Below are positions 54,803 through 63,604 of a stretch of 64,000 bases of DNA, in pieces. Source of the DNA: an uncultured Clostridia bacterium (lineage in GTDB: Bacteria; Bacillota; Clostridia; TANB77; CAG-508); contig CAKPPO010000002.1 of NCBI GenBank assembly GCA_934177725.1, forward strand, positions 1-64,000, written 5' to 3'. Below the pieces are notes generated by a model, which did no database searches, was not told the DNA's origin, and worked only from the letters and a program-made list of their open reading frames with translations. Each line of letters begins with the position of its first letter. The first letter of the stretch is position 1. A program made the translations under genes and the position numbers.

Positions 54803-55279
54803 TTAAAATTTTGAGATTTTTTCAGTTGCTCTTTCTATAATTTTTTGTATAGTTCTTTCTGAACGTGTTTGACTAAATAATCTAAAATACAATTCTTTTC
54901 CTATTTCTATTGGACTTCTTCCTTCGATATAATATGCTGTTAATATTTCTCTTTCCTTGTATTTTAATCCTTCAAGTCGTATTTCTACATCTTCTACTCT
55001 TAAACTTAATTCTCTTATTTCATCTTCTACTTTTTCTAATTCTATTTTTAAATCTGCTTCTACGTCTAGATTATCACTTGCTTTATTTCCTACTTTATCA
55101 GTTATTATATTCTTACTATGTATATCGCTATTTTCTTCATAGCTTGTAACTGACAACGTTACGTTTTTAAGGCTTTCTATTTTACGTAGTATACTTTCCT
55201 TTTCTCGTAGTTTTAACTTCAATTTTGCCTTATTCTCTTTGTAATTTTTTAATAATAAAATTAATTGTTCTTTAGTCAT
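54803..55279 (-). CDS. ArpU-like late gene regulator
   Basis: 158 residues from ATG 55279. Long coiled coil, then a sigma-region-4-like HTH at the end (KEREILTAYYIEGRSPIEIGKELY). ArpU/RinA-type proteins start late transcription. Position at the early-late boundary agrees. Confidence 0.8.
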   Translation of the reverse strand: MTKEQLILLLKNYKENKAKLKLKLREKESILRKIESLKNVTLSVTSYEENSDIHSKNIITDKVGNKASDNLDVEADLKIELEKVEDEIRELSLRVEDVEIRLEGLKYKEREILTAYYIEGRSPIEIGKELYFRLFSQTRSERTIQKIIERATEKISKF

Positions 55280-55466
55280 TCTCTTTAGTACCTCCATTTC
55301 TTTTTATATCTTCTCTTATTAACTCATCTTTGAAGTTATCTAATATCTCATATGCTCTATTTAATTGTGCTTGATTTTGTTTTCTTTTTGTTATGTCTAA
55401 TAAATTTATATTTTCTAATTTATTCATTGTGTCTACTACTATGTTGTATATGTGATTTATTGTCAT
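55272..55466 (-). CDS. Small phage protein
   Basis: 64 residues from ATG 55466, with GTAGGTG upstream. Helical; no family recognised. Confidence 0.5.
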   Translation of the reverse strand: MTINHIYNIVVDTMNKLENINLLDITKRKQNQAQLNRAYEILDNFKDELIREDIKRNGGTKEND

Positions 55467-55475
55467 TTGTATCAC

Positions 55476-55826
55476 CTACTCTTTTGCTTTATTTTCAAAA
55501 TATGCTATTATGCATTCTTTGCAATCTTCTGTTCCGTATTCCGTTTTACAATAATAACAATTATCATCTTTAAGTTGATGTTCTCTCCAACTTCTTTTAT
55601 TAAAAAATTCAGCCATTAAGTCTATTATTTTGTTCTTCTCTTCATTCTCTTTTAATACTCTTTTATAATCTGATAAAATATGCTGCATTGCATAAGCTAC
55701 ATTTTTACTTCCATCACAATGTTTTCCTAAAATTGTATTAAGTTCATTGCAATTACAATAATCTTTTTTTAATACTAGTTCTATATATGTATTTGCTTTT
55801 GCTATATCTTCTTCCAATTTATTCAT
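55476..55826 (-). CDS. Phage protein with Cys clusters
   Basis: 116 residues. CNCNELNTIL near 23 and a C-terminal CYYCKTEYGTEDCKEC, probably zinc-binding. A helical middle. Not recognised. Confidence 0.55.
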   Translation of the reverse strand: MNKLEEDIAKANTYIELVLKKDYCNCNELNTILGKHCDGSKNVAYAMQHILSDYKRVLKENEEKNKIIDLMAEFFNKRSWREHQLKDDNCYYCKTEYGTEDCKECIIAYFENKAKE

Positions 55827-56382
55827 CTAAATACCTCCATTTATATCCATAAGCAGTCGGTTTTTTTCCTAAACAATTTGAACTTATATTATTGTTTTTA
55901 AAGCCTAATTCTCTTTGAATATCCATTGTACAATCCCATATTTTAATTAAGTTATCTTTTAAATCATATTGTCCTACTTTTTTACTACTTGTACTATCTT
56001 TCCCTCTATATACTTTTTGCAAATTATTTCTAAAAGCTTCTTGAACATTATATTTTTGTGTACACCATTCCAAATTTTCTACTTTATTATTTGTCTTATT
56101 ACAATCTATATGATTTATATAATTGTATCCATTAGGATTGTTTATAAATGTTTCTGCTACAAGCCTATGAATTGTTCTAGTTTTTTCTTTTCCATTCTTT
56201 GATAAACCAACCATATAATAGCCCATATTATCTTTACTCTGCTTTAATATTCTTTCTCTTACTTTTCGATTGTTTTTATTTATTCTTTCTAGGGATTTAA
56301 CTCTGCCAAAATTACTTATTTGATATAAACCTTCATAATCTTTAATATCTTTCCATTCTTCTTCTATACTATTTTCTTTCAC
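55819..56382 (-). CDS. HNH homing endonuclease with NUMOD4
   Basis: 187 residues, GTG start with GAGGTG upstream. NUMOD4 start EEWKDIKDYEGLYQISNFGRVKS, HNH core HRLVAETFINN ... INHIDCNKTNNKVENLEW, and a C-terminal IENR1-type DNA-binding part (LGKKPTAYGYKWRY). Free-standing mobile endonuclease. Confidence 0.92.
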   Translation of the reverse strand: MKENSIEEEWKDIKDYEGLYQISNFGRVKSLERINKNNRKVRERILKQSKDNMGYYMVGLSKNGKEKTRTIHRLVAETFINNPNGYNYINHIDCNKTNNKVENLEWCTQKYNVQEAFRNNLQKVYRGKDSTSSKKVGQYDLKDNLIKIWDCTMDIQRELGFKNNNISSNCLGKKPTAYGYKWRYLDE

Positions 56383-56688
56383 TTAAAACACCTCATCTCT
56401 AAATAATTGCCAATATCCATTTACATACCCTACTTCTTTTGAGTTAAATACCTTACATATTGGCTTTATAGGTAATTTTTGTTTTCTTCTAACATTATAT
56501 ATAGGTTTGCTTCCTTGCACCAACCAAATTTCTCCTGCATATAAATCTACAAGGAAATATTCTCCTATATATGGATTAAAGTCTTGTCCAAATTTATATC
56601 TATATTTATGTGTATCAAACCACTCTCTTGTATAATTTATTGATTTGTATGTATTTATTATTTTTTCTATCTCATCAGCTGTTTTCAT
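56383..56688 (-). CDS. Small phage protein
   Basis: 101 residues from ATG 56688, overlapping the upstream nuclease-like gene. Aromatic and basic (YIGEYFLVDLYAGEIWLV). Not recognised. Confidence 0.55.
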   Translation of the reverse strand: MKTADEIEKIINTYKSINYTREWFDTHKYRYKFGQDFNPYIGEYFLVDLYAGEIWLVQGSKPIYNVRRKQKLPIKPICKVFNSKEVGYVNGYWQLFRDEVF

Positions 56689-57202
56689 TTGTTTCACTCC
56701 TCTCTAAATCATAAATTCTGTCCCTTTGCATACTTCTTAACATTGATGATAATATTACTTCTTTATCTGCTTTTAATTCTTGTTTTCTCGCAGGTTTGAT
56801 ACAATGTAATTCTTTTAATCCATCTATTGGTTCAGCATAATATTTTGTCCATTTATTGCCCAATAAGTCAATTTTTTCTTCTTCTCTTTGCTCCAATTTA
56901 TCTATTGCTACAAGAACTCCTATCTCTGTTGGTATTTCATTTTTTACTTCTTGATATAATTTATATGGCATTACAAAATAATTTTTATTTCCTATAAATG
57001 TTAGTGCGTTTTTACTATGAAAATCTTGTTTTGATTGTTTTATCTCATAGCAGTAAGTTTCTCTTTGACAGTTGTACATTATACAATCTACTATTTCTTT
57101 TCCATACCAGCCAATCGTACATTCAAAAACATAAAACTCATTTCTTTTATTAAAACGATTTGCTAATAATTGTTCTAGTCTTTTTGTAGTTTCTGTTTTC
57201 AT
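56675..57202 (-). CDS. MmcB/VRR-like PD-(D/E)XK nuclease-fold protein
   Basis: 175 residues. EIVDCIMYN, YCYEIKQSKQDF and FIGNKNYFVMP are the D/ExK core and the typical strand-helix of MmcB-like proteins. Possibly repair or restriction-like nuclease of the phage. Confidence 0.7.
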   Translation of the reverse strand: MKTETTKRLEQLLANRFNKRNEFYVFECTIGWYGKEIVDCIMYNCQRETYCYEIKQSKQDFHSKNALTFIGNKNYFVMPYKLYQEVKNEIPTEIGVLVAIDKLEQREEEKIDLLGNKWTKYYAEPIDGLKELHCIKPARKQELKADKEVILSSMLRSMQRDRIYDLERSETNENS

Positions 57203-57209
57203 ATCTTAT

Positions 57210-57468
57210 TTACTCCTTTACCACTAAATCTGCTTTGATTAAATCTTGTGTATATTCTTTTATTTTTTCTTCTTCTCCGCTATACCCTATATAATCTCCC
57301 CAGTTGCTATTTTTTCTTTTTTTAAATACTAAAATTTTTCTATCAAAAATGTTTATCTGAACTTGATAATCTTTTTCATATCTTCTGTAATAATTATCAT
57401 ATTCTAATAATTCGTATCCGATATTTTTCAAGTTCTTTTAAATCTACATCATCTCTTATTTTTAGCAT
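57210..57468 (-). CDS. 85-residue phage protein, with +1 shift at CGG
   Basis: ATG 57468 with AGGAGG 9 nt upstream, right after the YopX-like gene. Sixteen codons (LKIRDDVDLKELEKY) lead to CGG at 57420-57418. Skipping the C gives YGYELLEYDNYYRRY and on through DRKILVFKK to ADLVVKE. A start inside the second part would be a TTG with no site. The restored protein resembles a common small phage protein (DVDLKELEKYG...); role unknown. Confidence 0.72.
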
Positions 57469-57470
57469 AT

Positions 57471-57860
57471 CTATTTTCCTCCTAATAATTCTAAATTATC
57501 TGTAATGTTTCCAATTACTTTTACTTTATAATTATTTAATTCACAATTGTATAAAGCTAATAAATTTTCTTTCGATTTTATAAAGAAACAACCATTTTTA
57601 AACACTATTATTCCTTTTTCATATATACCTTCTCTTGTTATCTCAACTATATCGTTTTCCCATATTTCTGTTCCATTTTTATCGTCTAGTCCTGTGTATT
57701 GCATTAAAATCATATCTTCTGTATCAAAATAATCATTATATTGGTCTGGCCTAATGGCTATTCTTCCACCATAAAATGTTGGTTCAAAATCTAATTCTTG
57801 TACTTCTAACATTTCTTTATTTTCTATATCCCATATTCTAAACTTTATCTCTCTATTCAT
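57471..57860 (-). CDS. YopX-family phage protein
   Basis: 129 residues. REIKFRIWDIENKEML, MQYTGLDDKNGTEIWENDIVE and VIGNITDNLELL are hallmark YopX strings. Role unknown though widespread in Firmicute phages. Confidence 0.9.
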   Translation of the reverse strand: MNREIKFRIWDIENKEMLEVQELDFEPTFYGGRIAIRPDQYNDYFDTEDMILMQYTGLDDKNGTEIWENDIVEITREGIYEKGIIVFKNGCFFIKSKENLLALYNCELNNYKVKVIGNITDNLELLGGK

Positions 57861-58209
57861 CTTCTCCTCCTACTTTATATGAATTTTGTTCAAATTGTTC
57901 GTGTGTTAATATTTCTAATAGTTCTATTTCTCCTTTTTCAATAGCTTGTTTAACTTCTTCTAAAGTATCATTATCAAAAATATGTATTATCATTTCTTCA
58001 TTTTCTAAACTATTTTGTAATTTATTTTTAAAACAAACTAAATCTTTTACTTCTATTAGGTCCATTAGTTGTTTTCTATGTTTTACTATTTCTCCATCAT
58101 TACATAATCTAAAATCTCTTATTTGCCAATCATTCTTTTCATCTTCAGTATATTCATAGATAATTCCTAACTCTGTTCTAACATATTCGTTTACTTCTAT
58201 CTCTCTCAT
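57853..58209 (-). CDS. Phage early protein
   Basis: 118 residues from ATG 58209 (AAAGGA upstream). VNEYVRTELGIIYEY and later helical acidic parts. Not recognised. Two inverted repeats lie in its leader. Confidence 0.55.
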   Translation of the reverse strand: MREIEVNEYVRTELGIIYEYTEDEKNDWQIRDFRLCNDGEIVKHRKQLMDLIEVKDLVCFKNKLQNSLENEEMIIHIFDNDTLEEVKQAIEKGEIELLEILTHEQFEQNSYKVGGEDE

Positions 58210-58223
58210 TTCTATTCCTTTCT

Positions 58224-58263
58224 GGTAACTATTAGTTACCACGTGTAATATCGTATATTACAC
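58224..58263. promoter_or_regulatory. Two inverted repeats in the leader of the YopX operon
   Basis: GGTAACTATTAGTTACC (58224-58240, 8-bp arms) and GTGTAATAT-CGT-ATATTACAC (58243-58263, 9-bp arms). Likely operators, or an mRNA hairpin close to the ribosome binding site. Confidence 0.5.
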
Positions 58264-58295
58264 TCTATAGTATATTAATTTGTATTAAAGTAAAT

Positions 58296-58616
58296 TTATA
58301 ATTTTCTCCCGCAATACGGACAACATATACTTTCCTCTTCGTGTCGATATATCTTTGATATAATTTTATAACCAACGCCTCTCACATTTAATATTTCTAC
58401 TTCGCCTTTTAGCTTTTTTCTTAAAAAGAACATCTTATTTCTTATGCATTCAATAAAGTAGTAATCTACACCTCCATATATTAATTTGCAAAGTTGTTCA
58501 TGTGTTATAACTCTTCCTTTATTGCGTATTAATAAACTTAATATTTTATTTTCTTTTAATGTTAAATCTATTATTTTCTTTGATCCTACATATATATAAT
58601 TATCTTCATCATGCAT
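58296..58616 (-). CDS. Stand-alone OmpR-type winged helix with zinc knuckle
   Basis: 106 residues: Trans_reg_C winged helix at about 10-90 (LTLKENKILSLLIRNKGRVI and LNVRGVGYKI) with no receiver domain, then CCPYCGRKL, a possible zinc knuckle. A regulator of early phage genes is likely. Confidence 0.75.
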   Translation of the reverse strand: MHDEDNYIYVGSKKIIDLTLKENKILSLLIRNKGRVITHEQLCKLIYGGVDYYFIECIRNKMFFLRKKLKGEVEILNVRGVGYKIISKIYRHEEESICCPYCGRKL

Positions 58617-58629
58617 ATTTTTCCCTCCA

Positions 58630-58881
58630 TTATGGTTTATAAATTGGAAATTTACTTATCATTTCTTTTAGTGTAGGTATTTCTTTTGTGTTTAGCCATT
58701 TTCTAAATTTCTTTTCGCATCCTGCGCATAAATCAAATGACTTTTTATATACTTGGTCTCTATATGTTGCTCTAGAATAATGATTAATTCCTACAAATCC
58801 TTTTTGACCTATGTATGGTATTTCTTGTCCACATTTATCACATACGTATTTACTATGCCATCTTCCTTTACCTAAATTCAT
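58630..58881 (-). CDS. Zinc-ribbon-like phage protein
   Basis: 83 residues with CDKCGQEIPY and CAGCEKKFRKWL, two CxxC pairs 35 residues apart. Not otherwise recognised. Confidence 0.65.
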   Translation of the reverse strand: MNLGKGRWHSKYVCDKCGQEIPYIGQKGFVGINHYSRATYRDQVYKKSFDLCAGCEKKFRKWLNTKEIPTLKEMISKFPIYKP

Positions 58882-59070
58882 CTACTGCACCTGCCTCAGA
58901 CTATCTTCTAAACAAAATCTATCGTAGTCTTCTTCATATATGTTTAATTTTGTTTCTAGATTCTGTATGTAGTCTTTTTGATTTGTTATATCTGTATTTG
59001 TAAATATTGTTACTATTGCTATCATAAATATTAAAAACATTATTATTTCAAAAATAAAATAATCTCTCAT
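58882..59070 (-). CDS. 62-residue single-pass membrane protein
   Basis: Short front, one helix (about 6-25), then a helical polar tail (NLETKLNIYEEDYDRF). Overlap-free pair with the zinc-ribbon gene. Confidence 0.55.
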   Translation of the reverse strand: MRDYFIFEIIMFLIFMIAIVTIFTNTDITNQKDYIQNLETKLNIYEEDYDRFCLEDSLRQVQ

Positions 59071-59071
59071 T

Positions 59072-59410
59072 TTAAATTTCCTCCCTTGTAACTATTTTCA
59101 AACTTAAATTTGGATATTTATATTCAAATAGCTTCTGTTTTATTTTAAATACATCTGTCTTTATTCCTTTTGTATCTTCTACAATAGTTTGTCCTTTTTC
59201 CTCATAAACAAAATCTGCTATGTATTCTATTTTTCTATATGTCTTACCATTTTTTCTAAAACTTTCTTGTAATAAAAATGGTACTTGTAATTTTAAATTT
59301 TTAATTTCTCCTGCTCGTTCTAATAATGCTAATTGTTTATATCTTTTTGCTTCTAATACGCTATCAAACAAATACATATCTACTTGTGTTTTTTTATTTT
59401 TGTATTTCAT
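59072..59410 (-). CDS. DUF1064 nuclease-like protein
   Basis: 112 residues. FDSVLEAKRYKQLALLERAGEI, YIADFVYEE and VEDTKGIKTDVFKIKQKLFE match DUF1064, a PD-(D/E)XK-type phage family probably acting on DNA junctions. AGGAGG precedes the ATG. Confidence 0.88.
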   Translation of the reverse strand: MKYKNKKTQVDMYLFDSVLEAKRYKQLALLERAGEIKNLKLQVPFLLQESFRKNGKTYRKIEYIADFVYEEKGQTIVEDTKGIKTDVFKIKQKLFEYKYPNLSLKIVTREEI

Positions 59411-59795
59411 CTTTTGCCTCCGTACATTTCAACTTTTTTATTATTCTAGGGTTGTATGTTCTATCTTTGTTATTCTTTTCTAAAGTTTTTAAATTCTTTA
59501 AAACTTGAATAATATCTCCTGTTATTAACTTGTTATTGTACTTATCTGTAAAACCTTTTAATGTCATTACTTTCATTAATTCATCTTTGTATGTTCTTCG
59601 TTCTTTTAGTACATCTCTTAAAACTACTGCTACTTTTGTTATTTCTACTGCATTGAGATTTCCTAGCTCTAATTCGTGCAGTAAATCATTTCTCTCAAGT
59701 TCTACTCTTTTTATTTGTTCTTCTAAATCTGCTTTTAATTTATCTATATTTTCAAAAAAGTTTTTCATTTCTATTAGAAATTCCTCTTCTGTCAT
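59394..59795 (-). CDS. Helical phage protein
   Basis: 133 residues: coiled coil at about 8-45, then a basic second half. Starts in ATGA overlap with the 63-residue gene. Not recognised. Confidence 0.55.
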   Translation of the reverse strand: MTEEEFLIEMKNFFENIDKLKADLEEQIKRVELERNDLLHELELGNLNAVEITKVAVVLRDVLKERRTYKDELMKVMTLKGFTDKYNNKLITGDIIQVLKNLKTLEKNNKDRTYNPRIIKKLKCTEAKDEIQK

Positions 59796-59984
59796 AACTC
59801 TAATTTCTCCTGTATTCCTAAATTTATTTTTATCTGTTTTATGCTATCTTCGGCTGTTGGTATGTCTACATACTTACAAGTCTTTACTCCTTTAAAATAA
59901 AGATTTTCTAATTGTTGACATCCTGTACACCAACCTTTTAAGATAGCTTTTGCACATATTCCGTTCTAATTGTGGATACTTCAT
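59792..59984 (-). CDS. 63-residue Cys-cluster phage protein, with +1 shift at CGG
   Basis: ATG 59984 has GGAG 8 nt upstream. After seven codons (KYPQLE) comes CGG at 59963-59961. In the starting frame a stop follows after 30 residues of poor sequence; skipping the C gives GICAKAILKGWCTGCQQLE, then KTCKYVDIPT, ending in an exact ATGA overlap with the next gene. The C-x8-C-x2-C...C set suggests zinc binding. Invisible to normal gene calling. Confidence 0.72.
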
Positions 59985-59994
59985 AAGTCATCTC

Positions 59995-60327
59995 CTAATA
60001 ACTTGGTATATGATTTTCATTTTTCAGAATCATTTTTTCTATTTCTGTTGTTAATCTATATACTGCTACTTCTTTGTTTGTAACACTACATTTCTTTGTT
60101 TTATCAGCTGTTACAAAACCTAAACTTTCAAGTTCTGTTATTCTTGGTCTTGCATTGTTTACATCTGCCGTATTTGTGTAATGTCTTTTATATAATTCTT
60201 GTGCTATTTCTCTTGTGGTCATTTCTTTATCTTGTAATATTTCTAATACGTGTTTATGTCTTTCACTTAAATGCTCTTGCATATCTTTATAACTCTTATG
60301 TCTTGTCATAAATGTTATTGTATTCAT
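59995..60327 (-). CDS. Phage winged-helix protein
   Basis: 110 residues with a winged helix: HLSERHKHVLEILQDKEMTTREIAQEL and RPRITELESLGFV. Likely regulator or DNA-binding replication aid. Confidence 0.65.
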   Translation of the reverse strand: MNTITFMTRHKSYKDMQEHLSERHKHVLEILQDKEMTTREIAQELYKRHYTNTADVNNARPRITELESLGFVTADKTKKCSVTNKEVAVYRLTTEIEKMILKNENHIPSY

Positions 60328-60330
60328 TTG

Positions 60331-60606
60331 TTACTCCTCTCTATTTGCATAAAATTTATTAAAATCTAAATTGCTATAATCTCTTTGCTCATAATTTGCA
60401 AATTGTTTTCTTTGTTCATTCCTTATTTGAGAAATCGTTGGCATAAATGAATTTGTCTTTACATACTCTTTTATGTTTGATATATATATGCTTTTATCCA
60501 TATCTTTTAAATTTTCATAGAATAACTTTAATTGTGTTCCTGTTAATTTTCTGTTGTAGTTATCTTGTAAAATATGTATTCCCTGCATAAATTCAACTTT
60601 ATTCAT
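60331..60606 (-). CDS. G40P-like helicase loader/inhibitor
   Basis: 91 residues: YNRKLTGTQLKLFYENLKDM and KTNSFMPTISQIRNE are typical of the phage loader/inhibitor of replicative helicase. Overlaps the replication gene upstream. Confidence 0.7.
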   Translation of the reverse strand: MNKVEFMQGIHILQDNYNRKLTGTQLKLFYENLKDMDKSIYISNIKEYVKTNSFMPTISQIRNEQRKQFANYEQRDYSNLDFNKFYANREE

Positions 60607-61253
60607 TTAAAAATTCCTCCTCTGCTGAACGACTTTTTTTATTATCTTTTTTTGCATCTACAAGTGTTTTTATTCCTGCTTTTTGCCAATTATTTAATAT
60701 AGCTTTTATGTATTGTATTGTTCTTTTATTAGCTTCTACACTTATTTTCATTGCATAAATTATTAAATCTTCTGGCATTTCCTTTGCATAATCTGATAAT
60801 ATTTCTAGTCCATAAGGTGTTATTAGTCCTATGTTGTTATTATAAAAATCAACAATCTGTTGTAGACCGTCAATACAACTGTCGCTTACATCTTCATTAT
60901 CATTACCATTTACATTAACATTTTCATTTTCATTTACATTATCATTTACATTAGGTTTTGTTTTGCTTTTTGTGTTTTGAAAACCTATGGTTTTTTCTTT
61001 TTCAAAACCACTGGTTTCTTTTTTGGGTCTACCACCGCTTTTTTCCGTTTTCATATCTTTTTGTATTTGCTAAAATCTGTGGTTTTATTAATATAAATAT
61101 TGTCTTTGCTACTCCTGTTAGTTTTGTTTCATTTCCATTTAATGCTAAATCACATATTGCATCATATACTTTTAATCTATCTTTTTCTTTTAAGTCTTGT
61201 AATGCGTCATAAAAGCTTTTATAGAATACAAAACTTTCTTTTTCTCCTGCCAT
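60599..61253 (-). CDS. DUF6291-like replication protein, with +1 shift at CGG
   Basis: 217 residues. ATG 61253 with AAAGGAG upstream. Codons 1-72 give AGEKESFVFYKSFYDALQDL to NTKRYENGKK, the DUF6291-like front. CGG at 61037-61035 then gives two residues and a stop. Skipping the C gives KKGGRPKKETSGFEKE, the family's NGKKGGRPKK linker, then an Asn/Glu-rich linker and a C-terminal helical part (LQQIVDFYNNNIGLITPYGL) like DnaD/loader C-termini. Works with the helicase loader 3' of it. Confidence 0.85.
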
Positions 61254-61278
61254 TGTTTTCTCCTTTCGTACAATATAA

Positions 61279-61306
61279 GGGATAAAACTTTATTTTGTCT
61301 TATCCC
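61279..61306 (-). terminator. Hairpin before the replication gene
   Basis: GGGATAA / TTATCCC with a 14-nt loop in the leader of the DUF6291-like gene. Could be attenuator or terminator. Confidence 0.45.
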
Positions 61307-61312
61307 TGTTGT

Positions 61313-61741
61313 CTAATATTCATTATCTTTTTGATATTCAACACTTATCTTAGTTCTCCAATTATTGTCTAAATTATCTAAATTACTACTTATAAAAGCA
61401 TCTACAAACTTATCTAGTGTTGCTTTTTTATTTAATTCTTTTCTAATAATTTCTTGCATTTTAGGTCTTTTCTCTTCTACTAATTTTTTCATTTCTTCTT
61501 TAACTATTTCTCTAATCATTTTATTTACATATACTTCTAAAAGAGTATACCTATTATCTCTGCTATAGCTACTTATTTCTCCACTTTCATCTACTTTTGT
61601 TTCTAATACTGCATTTACTAGTCCGCTAACAATTTTATCTTTATCTAAAGTCTCTGCAATTCCTGTCATTACAATACTTTTTACAGCTTCATTTAGATAG
61701 TTATCATCTATATTTAAATCAATTCCTACTATATTTCCCAT
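61313..61741 (-). CDS. Phage protein of unknown role
   Basis: 142 residues; acidic front (GIDLNIDDNYLNEAV), helical centre VNKMIREIVKEEMKKLVEEK. AGGAGG precedes the ATG. Similar genes stand in early regions of gut phages; no known domain. Confidence 0.6.
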   Translation of the reverse strand: MGNIVGIDLNIDDNYLNEAVKSIVMTGIAETLDKDKIVSGLVNAVLETKVDESGEISSYSRDNRYTLLEVYVNKMIREIVKEEMKKLVEEKRPKMQEIIRKELNKKATLDKFVDAFISSNLDNLDNNWRTKISVEYQKDNEY

Positions 61742-61762
61742 TTTCTTTTCCTCCTAATATTT

Positions 61763-62164
61763 TTATAAATAATTTTGACCAAATATCTGCATAAAGTTTT
61801 CTGTTTTGTAGTGCTTTTTAAACTCTTTTTGTGCAACTTTATGCAATTTATCCTGTAAAGTTTTATCATTTGTCACTATTTCGTGACATTTTCTGCAAAT
61901 TGGTATTACTAATCCATATTTCATACTAACTTGTCTATTTTTACCCTCTATTAGTTCGTGAAGGTCATCTTTTGGAATATTCTTTATTCCTTGTTTTGTA
62001 CATAAATAACAATTTTCTAAATCTTTTGTTATTATGCTAAATCTATTCTTTTCTAGTTTTGCTAACTTCTTGCTTTTCTTTTTAATTGCTGTAACTTCTT
62101 TTTTCTTTTCTACTTTGTTTTTTGGTACTGGGTTAAATGAATTACTTAAATTATTTATTATCAT
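61763..62164 (-). CDS. HNH-type nuclease (NinG-like)
   Basis: 133 residues. CYLC, then DLHELIEGKNRQVS, YGLVIPICRKCHEIV: a zinc-held HNH fold as in phage recombination nucleases. Overlaps the upstream gene by 4 nt. Confidence 0.75.
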   Translation of the reverse strand: MIINNLSNSFNPVPKNKVEKKKEVTAIKKKSKKLAKLEKNRFSIITKDLENCYLCTKQGIKNIPKDDLHELIEGKNRQVSMKYGLVIPICRKCHEIVTNDKTLQDKLHKVAQKEFKKHYKTENFMQIFGQNYL

Positions 62165-62703
62165 TTCTTATCCCAACTTTCTAACAAACTATTTATCTCA
62201 GCCTGTGGCTTTGTTTCTATTCCTACAGCTTTGCAATCTTGAACTAGATTATCTATTAATCTACTCATTTGTTTGCTATTGTAAGAACTTGAGCCATAAT
62301 ATGCATTTATAATTTTAAATTCTGTATCTCCTATGTATGTTGTATCTACTATTTCACAAAACCATGCTATTCCTCTATCTGTCCATAATTTTTCAAAAGT
62401 TTTTACATCTTGTGTCATTATTTTAAATTGTTTAAATATTCCTAATTCTTTTACTCTTCGTTTATAATCTTCTATTGTATCTATGTCTTTATAATCGCAA
62501 ACCTCTTGAAGTAATTTCCAGAAGTATTTATTTGCGTCGAGACTACGAGGTTTACGATATTTTTTTATCTCAATAGATAACTTGTCCTCTTTTATTTCTT
62601 CTAGGCTAGAAATTGATTGTCGTTGCTCTAGAAGTAATGTTATTTTGGGCTTGTTGGTTTCATAGTCTATTGATATGTCTTGTAATGTTCCTATACTATT
62701 CAT
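62161..62703 (-). CDS. Phage recombination protein (NinB-like)
   Basis: 180 residues from ATG 62703. PRSLDANKYFWKLLQEVC, FEKLWTDRGIAWF and YYGSSSYNSKQMSRLIDNL are hallmarks of a widespread phage family near recombination genes, likely ssDNA-binding. Confidence 0.7.
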   Translation of the reverse strand: MNSIGTLQDISIDYETNKPKITLLLEQRQSISSLEEIKEDKLSIEIKKYRKPRSLDANKYFWKLLQEVCDYKDIDTIEDYKRRVKELGIFKQFKIMTQDVKTFEKLWTDRGIAWFCEIVDTTYIGDTEFKIINAYYGSSSYNSKQMSRLIDNLVQDCKAVGIETKPQAEINSLLESWDKK

Positions 62704-63592
62704 TTGCACCACTACCAACAAAAGGGTCTTGATATTCTTGTTCTTCTTTTAATTCATTTTCTGTTTTATCTTGTTCTTTTAGTTCTTCAAACATTTCATC
62801 AGTTTTTTTGTCTTTTTCTTTTGATATTGCATCAGATATAATTCCTAATGCTTTTTTTATTACTGGGTCTGTTTTTTCATTTTTGCTATATAACCAATCA
62901 CAATATTGTGGATCTTGTTTTACTAATTCTCCTAATGTTAAACCTTTATATTTACCAAAACTTAATTTAATAGCTGTTGCTTGTTCTAATGTCATTGTGC
63001 TGTTTTCATTTTCTTGTTGTATTAAATCTCCCATATTTTCTAAATCTTGTGTAAATACTTCACTTAAACTAGCAACTTGTAATACGGCATCAATAAAAGC
63101 TCTTTTCTTTGCCATTTTTAATATTGTATTTACTAAACTACAGATATCAGGATTGTTAATTTTATATTTCTTTCTTCCATATTTATCTGTAAAACTTTCA
63201 CTTGCTCCCATATAACTTTCTGGTATTTCGTCAACATTTATAAATCTGTATTTTTTCTCTTTACTATTACAATTTCCTACTCCTTGTGCTACTGGTTGTC
63301 CATTTCTAAATAATGTGCATCTAATGTTGTAACTAAAAAATTCTTTGTCGTAATCTTCTGTAGTTTGTAAAAATTCATATTCTGGATTTAATCCAAATAA
63401 CATACAAATTTTTTCTCCGCCTGGTTTTAATAAGGTTGGTTTACTTGTTCCTGGTACTTCTCCAAAATCATGACCTTGTTTTAATGTTTTTTGTACTACT
63501 GCTTGCATTTGTGCTATTTTATTCATTGTTGTTGAAATATTATCTATATCTACCGTTTCAATTATGCTTAATGCGTTTACTTCATTACTCAT
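62696..63592 (-). CDS. Phage recombination-region protein
   Basis: 298 residues. Front QAVVQKTLKQGHDFGEVPGT and KPTLLKPGGEKICMLFGL, the middle NPDICSLVNTILKMAKKRA, as in phage proteins that replace Erf/RecT-type mediators; then a short exonuclease-X-like part (LSFGKYKGLTLGEL) at about 205-245. Precise role unknown. Confidence 0.65.
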   Translation of the reverse strand: MSNEVNALSIIETVDIDNISTTMNKIAQMQAVVQKTLKQGHDFGEVPGTSKPTLLKPGGEKICMLFGLNPEYEFLQTTEDYDKEFFSYNIRCTLFRNGQPVAQGVGNCNSKEKKYRFINVDEIPESYMGASESFTDKYGRKKYKINNPDICSLVNTILKMAKKRAFIDAVLQVASLSEVFTQDLENMGDLIQQENENSTMTLEQATAIKLSFGKYKGLTLGELVKQDPQYCDWLYSKNEKTDPVIKKALGIISDAISKEKDKKTDEMFEELKEQDKTENELKEEQEYQDPFVGSGANE

Positions 63593-63604
63593 TTATGATT
63601 CCTC

